Shown in pieces: positions 48,175-57,141 of a stretch of DNA of 64,000 bases. Both the position numbers and the translations under genes were made by a program. How positions within the stretch are numbered: the stretch's first letter is position 1; every line of letters starts with the position of its first letter. This stretch comes from Cadophora sp. MPI-SDFR-AT-0126. Lineage: Eukaryota > Ascomycota > Leotiomycetes > Helotiales > Ploettnerulaceae. The notes beneath the pieces were generated by a model that saw nothing but the letters and a program-made list of their open reading frames with translations, was not told the DNA's origin and did no database searches. The stretch covers positions 1,116,001 through 1,180,000 of the forward strand of contig JAGMVK010000017.1 in the NCBI GenBank assembly GCA_020747065.1. The letters run 5' to 3'.

Positions 48175-50826
48175 TGTGACAATGCTTGAATTGGAAGTGA
48201 TGAAATGGTCTGAGAACTGAAAATGAATGACATGTGTACGTAGGAAAAGCAAGGTGAAGAAAGAAGAGAAAATGAGGGGGGATTCTCATACAAGTACATG
48301 GAAAAGAAATCAAGCTTTGCCCGTCCCCAACCGTCCTCTGGTCCCTGGTATATTGCCAAGACCTCAAGAGGGGATCATCTCCTATCCAGGCTCTTCAATT
48401 GTGGGTGGTAGGGAGATGGGAGGGGGGAAACAGCCCACAGAATCTCCATTGATGGCGACGCGGTGGCTGAACCAAGAAGATCTAACATCAAGGATTACCT
48501 CATGGCCCTTCATGAAATTCAGTCCACGAAGCGATGCACGCATCATGTTTGAGGAGACGCGACTTCAAGACGCAAGGAACAGAAAATAGTTGAAAAGTGG
48601 GGACCAAGAAACATGCAATTCTCGAGAACAGGGTGGGATGTGTACCTGTCAGCAGGGGTCTCTGGCATATCTGATAAAGATGTCAATCCAGGTGGAGCGG
48701 GATCTAATCGACGGGAAGCGTCAACCAGTCAGTGAGTAGTACGCGGCCAAGCCAGCACAGCCCCTTTTCATAAACTGTTGTTTGCATGGTGGAGCTGATT
48801 TCGTAACTTTCGTACGTCGCTCCGTGGCCTCGGGTAGATGTGACGGGAGTTCCTTGCCCTGTCCTCCGACTTCTTGCTGTGATATTTCGAGATATCAATA
48901 ATCTCGCATCGTCTGAAACGGGAGGTCGAGAAGTACGACAGCGCGCGAGTTGGGTGAGATGCTTGACCTGGAGCTGTTCGGATGAAATTATCGGCAAGTT
49001 CAATCCCAGAGGCTCGGGACCGAGGTCATGTCTTGCCCCCTGAAGATCTCGCTTAGTGCATCCCGCTTTCCGTTCCTAGCACCAAACACAGATTTTGTTT
49101 ATTCCATGATATCAGGAAAGGCATACAGTAAGGAAGCTTGCTCCTGGCTTCTTGATCGATTGAATAGCGAGATCCAAACAGTGAGGCCTATCTCTTGGAT
49201 AAGCATGATACGAATCGGGAAAGCCGGCTGGTTGCTCTACTTTGGGAACAAACCAGACTCCAAGAAGTGTTTTCGAGCCCTTTCCCAATTATCACTGACA
49301 TCCTCGAGGGTCGCTTCTCATTGTGCGTATTGTTCTTGTTATCATGGTCGTCTTCTTGCAGGTCGTTCTCTGCTCTGCTTGTCCTCTTGAATCTCGCAGG
49401 TGCATTTCACGACTCAGTCAAAGAACGCCACCCCATTTCCGCATAAATGCTGACGTCAACATCCTCAAAATCATTATTCCTCAATCCAAACATCATTCTG
49501 CCAAAACCTCTCATAATCAACCCTGTTCTTCCTGCTTTAGTGTTAGATCCTTACCCTCGCTCTTGGCCATCTCCGAAATTCCCAGATGCAGTTTCATTCG
49601 ATGAGTCAAAGTTCCGTGCCTGGTCTCGATATCAACCTTGATTTCTTCTCCAGCCATTTGTCCAGTACTCACATTGATCGGCGGACATGGCATCAAGATA
49701 CCTCGCAATCTTTCGACAACCCAATAGAGGAGTAAGATTTTCAGCCCACTAGACAGCTGATCCCTAGTGTAGATTCGCATACACGAAATGTTCCATTTAC
49801 GACATCTCCGCATCGGCCCTCGCCGCAAGTCCTAGATCCTCGTTTTCTGCTACCCACAGAATGAATTGTCAACTCGTCCCGTATCAACTCGTCCCCATAT
49901 CATACTGAGATGGAAATAGCTATATGGTTAGTGATCCCAGACATCGGGTAAAGATCGTCTTTCAAGTTATGAATTCCACATTGCAGCCATGTCCGATGCT
50001 GATGCTGTTACTCTGGAAAGGGCAAGACAGGAGCTTACAATCATGACCTCGACCGTGCAATCATTAGAGGCGTACAGAATGCTGCATGTCTGTACTTTCA
50101 AGACAGCATCCAAGAAGAAGCTGGTAAGTAGATATACTGGCAGTTGCAATAGCAATCAGACACCAGTACGGTATATTTCTGGCCTGATATCAGACGTAAA
50201 ATGGGAATTGTGAAATCCGGCACTATTAAAAACACACAAGTCGGAGCAGTATCGATCAGCAAAATCAAGCAAGGTGGTAATTGGGTTCCAGCTCACCAGC
50301 ATGCCTTCACTTCCAGCCCAATCCCCTGCGCTTCTCCTTAGCTGTTAATGTTAGCAAGTTTCTTCTGGGTATTGAGTAGATAGAGGAACAGGAATTGCTG
50401 AAAAAGGAAGGCTCTGCCGTCAAAATGATGATTGGGAGATTGTGATTATCTCATAGGCAGAAAGAGTATTTTCTTGGGTGAGGCTTGGTTTCCATGGCAG
50501 CATATGCTTGAACATAAGGCGGACATAGGTTGAGTTTTGGAACATGGAGAATCCTCAGCCACATATTTGACAATGAAATTCGTGAGTAATTTGAACCAAA
50601 CTGTGTTGGAGCTATAATGCTACATTGAGCTGTAGAGACTTGAGAGCATTTCATTAGACGCCCATTCCAATCCAAACCAATCCAATCCACCGACCTCCCA
50701 GATATCCGTAACAAATGAAATTCCCATCTCCTAAAGCCATTTCACAATTTTACATTTCCGACATACAGCTCCTCTCAGAGAGTACTGAAAGCATGCTTAA
50801 GACCATGTAGTACCTCCAGTGGTGAC
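48175..50826. other. Intergenic, gene-poor
   Basis: No family is recognised. The only frame I would look at again is 49989-50213, listed separately. The right end is 3' flank of the next minus-strand gene. Confidence 0.5.
49989..50213 (+). CDS. Doubtful small ORF
   Basis: ATG-started frame of 74 codons with a helical, charged start (MSDADAVTLERARQEL) and a GTAAGT string inside (after AAGAAGCTG) that could be a splice donor. No family, promoter or partner exon is recognisable. Confidence 0.15.
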   Translation: MSDADAVTLERARQELTIMTSTVQSLEAYRMLHVCTFKTASKKKLVSRYTGSCNSNQTPVRYISGLISDVKWEL

Positions 50827-51953
50827 TTAGTTCTTCTTTCCATCCTCAGGGATCAACTTCGACCAGTCCTTTCCAGCGATGATGAAAAGTTGGCTGACGA
50901 TGCACATTGTGAAGAGGAAAGTAACAGCCAGTTGCATCGCAATGACCTTGAGATACGCCTTGACGAGTCTGATGCGGGCAGCCCAGTCAAAGGTCTTCCA
51001 CGCATCAAGCATGCCGATCATACCACTTCCACCCACAATCTCCGGAACGACCTTTCCGCCGAAGCTTCGGTCGAATGGAACGATGGTCTCCTCGCTGTCA
51101 TCAAGAAGAGATGCTTGTACTCGGGTCAAGGTGACGTTGGCTGGAATGACGACCAAGAAGGTAAGAACCAAGCCAAAGACGAGGATAGCGAGTGCTTTGA
51201 AGGTCATGGCAGTCTTCTCACTCGGCTTCGAGTCGACGATCTGCTGCGCATCCTTATCGACGAGACCTGCGAGAACGCTCATGTAGATTGGGATGTATAC
51301 GGCAACCTGCTCCGCGAGAGCGAAGACGGCCGTTGGGATCGCAATCTTCTTCCACATCTTGACTGGTGCAAGACGACGGAACCATGTCTTTGGGCTTGGC
51401 TGGGAAATAACGATATGTGTCCAGGTAAGAGAAAGCTGCGCGCAGAGCACGAGTGCAACGATGTTCGCGAGTGCTCTAGGGAGGAGGTTGATGATGGGCA
51501 GAACGGAGAGTATTCCGGCAACCCATTGTACGGCAAGGGTGTTGACGATGAAGACGCTCAAGCCACGGAATCGAGCACTGAGTCCACCAAGATGTCTGAG
51601 GGTTCGGCGGAAGCTCGAGGTGATGAGCTGTGGCTTCGGAGGCTGCTCTGGGTCCTTGTTGATGGTGGAGTCGGGATCTTCGGTTGGGAGAGGTTCGAAG
51701 GAGATGGAATCTTGCGGGGATTCGATCATAACGAGCGTCGGGATCAGGCGGCCGAAAGTGTATTCAATCTGCAGACAGATGTTAGCGTCGACTATTCAGC
51801 TGGATTTACCAGACGTACTGTGAACATGGAAGCCAAAAAGACAACAAGTGTCGAGATGAGCATGACAGCTCCCCATGTTGGGATCTGGATCTTGTCGCCA
51901 TGCTCAGCGTGAGCATCAAGTCCTCGACGGACGAGAGATCCGGCAACGTTCAT
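50827..51953 (-). CDS. Conserved-looking polytopic membrane protein of unknown function
   Basis: Two exons, 51953-51819 and 51768-50827, joined by a 50-bp intron (GTACGT ... CTGCAG) in phase 0; 358 residues. Exon 1 encodes MNVAGSLVRRGLDAHAEHGDK and one membrane span; the junction reads ASMFTIEYTFGRLIPTLVMIE. Four to five further hydrophobic spans follow: VFIVNTLAVQWVAGILSVLP, ANIVALVLCAQLSLTWTHIV, IPTAVFALAEQVAVYIPIYM, ALAILVFGLVLTFLVVIPAN, and one near the C-terminus (AMQLAVTFLFTMCIVSQLFI). A cytosolic acidic/proline loop lies between spans 1 and 2. I recall similar ascomycete proteins labelled ubiquitin carrier protein in databases, but nothing here resembles a ubiquitin-handling domain, so I give no function. 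The intron and balanced codon use make it a real gene. Confidence 0.8.
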
Positions 51954-54074
51954 TGTAACCGTTTTATTGAAAGTGAGTGACGGTGAAGTTTATTTAGTCG
52001 AAATATGTGATGCTTCCCAAGTTGTGGTGTTGTGTGGTTGTGGGACAAGTGTTGTTTTAAAGCAGAATGAAATGGCGAGGTGGGCAGGCAGCCGCAGCCT
52101 TTTGAGGGGCGTTGGGTTGGGCGTCCAGTGTCACGGCCCAGGCGGCAGGAGGCGCAGGCGGCGTGGTGAGTGAGTGAGATCAGAATGGAGCCTAGCGGCC
52201 AGGCTATGAGATGCTTGTTTACGAAGCGAGCCTCTATTTCCGGATCTCCAACAAAAAACACGAGGGCAAAGTCGGCATGCGGCCTAATTATTGATTTTCC
52301 CTGAACCATCCACACGAATCGATTGTGAATTGTTGGACTGTTATTAATGTGCTACATAAACGCCGAGATTATTCAGTGAGCCCTTGACCAGCGGACGCGG
52401 GCAGTAGAAGGGTACTGAAACGGGTGCTTACATCACGTGCCACCCCTTTTTGTGTGTTGAGAAGAGTGTTGTAGATGTTCATGGCAGGAAATTAAATGAG
52501 ATCAAAGAACGAGAGTAAGAATCATCAGCCTTGAGAATTTTGAGTTGTGCTTGTGGTTCAGTCCCCAGCGCACTGATCGGCATCTCTTCCCGAGGGCAAT
52601 CAACAAAGATCAGGGCATGCTTCATAAGTCATAAAATTCAAGAGTATCTCTCCTGTCTTAGTCACATATTTTCTTCCCTCCAGTCTATTATATCCTTTTG
52701 ATCCCCAAGTATCTTAAACGATTGTCATCATAATTTGTTGATTTTTGGAAATGCTTCACGAACGCGGATTTTTGGTTGCAAATAGCTTCATCTCTCGAAT
52801 CAGCGAATCATTCCTATATCTGTATCTCTTGCCTTATAGGCTACTGGGATGGCTTATCTTCAAGCATTTTGTCTGCCCGAGATATGTTCGAGATCCACTA
52901 CCGTATCATTCTGTATCACATCTCCAGATCCTGGGCTGAAGTCATCGTCTCGTCGCTTGTCACAATTTGTAGCTATTCTGACTTGTTGAGTCGAACGGCC
53001 GGTGGCAACATCGATGATCACAGTTGCTCTTCATTCTGGGGAGGTATCGTCAATTTTGCATTCACCCCAGGATTTGCCAATCCATCATGACTTTCACTCA
53101 CTTGACCGGTTCACGCCTTTTTCGATGTACCTATAGATCCTAAAGCTCGTCTGAGTCTCTAGATCCACACAGCACCGTTCGCTTTTCAGCTACAATACAC
53201 ATCTCACCTCAAGCCTGTCTGACTGGTCCTGTTTACTATTCGTCACAGACTATGTCACACTTTCTTCACATATGACTACCTCTTCTCTCTTACATATTAT
53301 GTTAATCGCAATAATCTTCTTCATCCCTCTCCCGAGCATTGATGCAAGCCACCCTTAAGGTTCTCGCTTTGCTCGATGAAATGATACTGTTCAAGATTCT
53401 GACTCTGGTATTGCTGCAGGTTACTCTCTTGAAGTTATGCATGGTAAGTACTTGACTTTTTCTTCCTCAACAGTCCTTTTGTACAGTGGGTTCGGGGCAT
53501 GCGTGGGCCGTATATCTTCATTTTCATTTCTTCAAGGATGACAAGACTTGTTGAATTGAGTAGTGGGCTTCGTGATAGCTCACAGTTGTGAGCTTGGTCC
53601 ACTGGTTGAGCATTATGATTGTCTTTTAGCTTTCGTGACTTTGTATTGAGGTACTATGAGTGTATGACCTGCGATTCCCTATTTCCGATCTTCCTATCTG
53701 TGAATGCAGCTACAGAGCGAGCATTCCTCTCGTTCCATGCTACCTCCTTGTCGTGAGCTGTGTCACATGAGACTCGTTAGTTATGTGCTCCAACAAATGC
53801 AGCTTCCCGTTCTCCAAACCAGGCCCTGTCACACAAAATAAGCATTCTGCTTTCGAGTCTATAGCTTGGAATCCTTCGACCCAGGGGACTGATCATTGAT
53901 CCATCAGACTTACAAATTATGCTGCTATAGGTCAAAATTCAATTCTCGCATCATCCGAACCCATTATCAGCACATCCCTAACAGTCTGCCTGCCAGTTGC
54001 CACCTTCGCAAACGAAAAGGATATTTCTTCTTGCAGAACACAAAACGCGTTATCCACTCTTCAAGCATCCAGAA
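51954..54074. other. Intergenic, no gene recognised
   Basis: A short hydrophobic frame starts at 53342 (about 34 codons, ending before a GTAAGT at about 53445) and might be a leader exon or upstream ORF; I cannot connect it to a partner exon. The region otherwise shows nothing. Confidence 0.5.
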
Positions 54075-54968
54075 ATGCTCCTCCGACATCTCTGCCTTTC
54101 CACCATTCTCTTTTCATGGGCCCAAGCAGCTGAAAACTGCCCCAAAGACTACAAACTCTGCTCTCCACCCGGCGCCACCTCAACCAACACTCCCCAAATC
54201 GACACTTCCGAATTCCAAAATCTCTTCATCAACCTCATCCAATCTTCCCTTCCATCAACATCGCCTAAGCGAGGCAACCGCCAAATCTCCGCGAAGTCAA
54301 ACTCAGCATCAGCATCCCTCTGCTGCAACGCCCTCCTCTCCTGCCTAGTAATGAACAACACCAGCATGCCATTCTGCTACGACAAATTCACCACCAACTA
54401 TTTCCTGCCCGATGGCAGTTACGGGACTGTAGTTGGCGGAGCATATACATCTCGAAATGGCGATATCGTGAATCTGGAGACGGGGGAGTATACGTTGGTA
54501 AATGGTGAAAAGGGGAATATCTATCCAAACGGGAGTGGCAAGCCAGATACGGAGATGTTGCCGATGCCGACGCAGTTTACTGAGACGGGGGTTGGATCTG
54601 CGGTGCCTGCGAGTTCATTGGGGAGGGAGATTACGGTTACGTATACGACGACGCTGTTGGGGATGACGAGATCTGGGACAACGGTTGAGCCATCGACGGG
54701 GTTTTCGATTGTTCAAGAGACGATTCTATTGCCGACTTTGATATCTGGATCGACTGTTGCGGCGACTCCGATTACGACTATCACAGTGCCGGTGACGATT
54801 CAGGGGACGTCTGTTAGCGGAACTACTGAGCTGGGAAGGGTTACTACGATTACCACTGTAGAGGCTGTGACATCTTCCGCACCAGTTGAAACAAGTAAAA
54901 GTGGAGTGCGGCCGTTGGTGCTGAGGAACTGGGTGCTTGCGATATTCGCAATGCTTCTGGTAGCATGA
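54075..54968 (+). CDS. Secreted GPI-anchor-like protein
   Basis: Single exon, 297 residues, starting at the first ATG (the open frame upstream lacks one). The signal peptide is MLLRHLCLSTILFSWAQA. The N-terminal half has eight cysteines (ENCPKDYKLC, LCCNALLSCL, PFCYDKF) and a conserved-looking core FTTNYFLPDGSYGTVVGGAYTS, followed by NLETGEYTLVNG repeats of turn-rich character. The C-terminal half is a Ser/Thr/Val-rich stalk (VTYTTTLLGMTRSGTTVEPS, TITVPVTIQGTSVSG) suited to O-glycosylation. The end, TSKSGVRPLVLRNWVLAIFAMLLVA, has the layout of a GPI-attachment signal: small residues, a spacer, then a hydrophobic tail reaching the stop. It probably sits on the outer plasma membrane or wall. 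The base composition of the coding strand switches from C-rich to G-rich at about 54,420. Function unknown. Confidence 0.85.
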   Translation: MLLRHLCLSTILFSWAQAAENCPKDYKLCSPPGATSTNTPQIDTSEFQNLFINLIQSSLPSTSPKRGNRQISAKSNSASASLCCNALLSCLVMNNTSMPFCYDKFTTNYFLPDGSYGTVVGGAYTSRNGDIVNLETGEYTLVNGEKGNIYPNGSGKPDTEMLPMPTQFTETGVGSAVPASSLGREITVTYTTTLLGMTRSGTTVEPSTGFSIVQETILLPTLISGSTVAATPITTITVPVTIQGTSVSGTTELGRVTTITTVEAVTSSAPVETSKSGVRPLVLRNWVLAIFAMLLVA

Positions 54969-55686
54969 CAATCAGAAAGACGCATCAAGAGATACTATCA
55001 TAGTGAATTGTCCTTTATATCCCCCGAGAAAGATTCTGCTACCCCAATAAGGCTGAGCAACTTGGATGGTAAGGATTTAGATTAGTGGCTTAGGAAATTG
55101 GTAGATCTATCCAGTTCAGTCATTCCTTTAATGTCGAAAAGGGAACAAATTATCGTTCAGAGAATCCTTAGCTCCATTTTGACACACTTTCAGTTCAAAT
55201 TTCCGTGTTCGGACATTCTAAAGTGTCAAATGGAGCACTATTGTGCTGGAGGGGGATTGTTGATATCCGTAAGCGAGTCCCCAAATCCGCAGTCGCTGCC
55301 GGCTAAAGAACCAGAGACCACTACGGCAATCCCCAGCGACCTTTCCAATCATAACGAAGTGTGACTATTACTCATTTATTCCCTACATACAAAGTGATCT
55401 CAAGAGGCTTGTATAGAAGCCAATCTGCCTAAGCTTTCCAAGAAAATGTCCGCCTCGAATCATCTCTTGACGTTTTGCGGGGTCGAGTCAGATCGAATTG
55501 ATTCGATTGATCCAAATCACTTTTGACCCCGCCTAAATGTATATCTTTATTTAACTTCGGTACATGGTTTGGATGGCAATACCGAGATGGATTACAAGTT
55601 CCTCAAATATTAAAACTTGCAAGTGCTCAAGTTCTCAAGTCGAGATTTTGAAACAATCCTAGGATATCTCATCCTCCCTCCTCACC
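54969..55686. other. Intergenic region between two secreted-protein genes
   Basis: It contains the 3' flank of one gene and the promoter of the next. Near 55490-55515 a gattcgattgatcc-like stretch occurs. No gene is recognised. Confidence 0.55.
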
Positions 55687-56643
55687 ATGTACCAACGACT
55701 ACACACCATACCTGCCATCCACTCCCTCATCATCATCATCCTCCTCACCCTGCTCCTCTCCACCGCAGCATCAGCAATCTGCACCCGCTCAACCCTCCTC
55801 GCCACAGCACAAACCTACATCTCCGCCCAAACCTCCGGGACTCCCACCACCCTCTCGAGCTCCCTCTCTCCAACGAACTTCACCTACGTCGTCAACAACA
55901 AAGCCGCCGACATCAAGACTGGCATCCTCGGCCAACCTCTCAAGATAGACTTCTCTCGCTCCACAGCCGATACCGTCGCGTGCGCGAGTTACACGCTGTT
56001 AATCTCATCTACTGGGAACAAGCCGTATGTGATTGCGACGCAGATTAGACATGCTGGTGGGAATGGGAACGGGACAGGGACGGAGATAGAGATGATTGAT
56101 TCGATCGTCGCTACGACGGGAGATTTATTCTTTGACGCGAAGAAGACGTTGGGGTATTTGAAGGCCGAGAATTGGACGGAGCTGGACCTGGGGAAGAGAA
56201 GTAGTAGGGAGGAGTTGAAGAGGGTGGGGGATGCATATTTGGATATGTGTGAGTCTTGCTTCTCATATTGTCGCCTACCTATGCCTGTTTCTACAAGTAA
56301 AAGTGTAGCAAGCCTGCTTGGTCATCTCACAACAGTTACTCGCCCCCTAATTCTCTCTCTCACATCCATCCCAGGGACCGACCCTAAAGCCGCCGATTCC
56401 ATCCCATGGGGCACCGACTGCGAGCGCGTAGAAGGCTCAAAATACTCAAAACCCTGCGGTACTCAGCTACCGCACGGAGGCAGCGCGAAGAGGAACGGGA
56501 ACAGGAGGTATGTTATAGATGAGGTGGTTGGGTCGGTGGATGTGCTGTGTTCGTTTGATTCGTTGGGGGATATGCCGGATAGTCATGAGATTAGGTTGGA
56601 GGCTGGGAAGGTGAAGTATGTGCATACTGTTACGGTGACGTGA
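55687..56643 (+). CDS. Secreted DUF8021-type protein
   Basis: Two exons, 55687-56248 and 56375-56643, giving 276 residues. The first 32 residues form a long signal peptide (SLIIIILLTLLLSTAASA core). The C-terminal part matches the fungal DUF8021 family as I know it: RVGDAYLDMW, IPWGTDCERVEGSKY, RRYVIDEVVGSVDVLCSFDSLGDMPDSHEIRLEAGKVKYVHTVTV. This family is secreted, has no proven activity, and folds like a small NTF2-like module in the conserved end. The 126-bp intron (GTGAGT ... ATCCCAG) is stop-free and a multiple of three, so the unspliced frame stays open for 318 codons; I splice it because the join restores AYLDMWTDPKAADSIPWG. N-glycosylation sites are present (NFT, NGT, NWT). Coding-strand skew flips C-rich to G-rich twice, once in each exon. 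Confidence 0.85.
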   Translation: MYQRLHTIPAIHSLIIIILLTLLLSTAASAICTRSTLLATAQTYISAQTSGTPTTLSSSLSPTNFTYVVNNKAADIKTGILGQPLKIDFSRSTADTVACASYTLLISSTGNKPYVIATQIRHAGGNGNGTGTEIEMIDSIVATTGDLFFDAKKTLGYLKAENWTELDLGKRSSREELKRVGDAYLDMCESCFSYCRLPMPVSTSKSVASLLGHLTTVTRPLILSLTSIPGTDPKAADSIPWGTDCERVEGSKYSKPCGTQLPHGGSAKRNGNRRYVIDEVVGSVDVLCSFDSLGDMPDSHEIRLEAGKVKYVHTVTVT

Positions 56644-57141
56644 GGGGGATGATAAGAGTTGATTGGGAGATTTGGTGGATGAGGTGATTGGAAGATGGGA
56701 CGAAAGGATGTATCCGACAGAAAAAAGACACATCTATGTGTGAATGTGTACGTCAGAGTTGACATTTGGATGACGCAAGTATCGTCTTAAATTAAAGACT
56801 CGTGATTTATCCAAGTAGATGTTACGCCAAGTGCAGAATGCAGCGTAAAACATAGGTCTATTACTCATTACCTATCCGTCATTACTTTGTTGCCTGTGTA
56901 TGCAGCTAGCGTTCAATTAGCCAGTCCAGCAAGGGTATCCTTCGTCCATAGTTCCCAACCATTCATCCGATTTGAACGCCATCCTCCAGCTTTCATCCCA
57001 TAGAACGAGAAGTCCTTCGTCAGTTTTTCTCACTCGAACGTCGTGCTTGCGTATTCGAGTACTGGCACCTTTCCCCTAGACATGCAAGCCGCGGCCACAC
57101 GCAGTTCACGCAACAGAGCAAAGCTCATCCAGCACAACCAC
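56644..57141. other. Convergent intergenic region
   Basis: The 3' ends of two convergent genes lie here. No gene is recognised. Confidence 0.55.
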
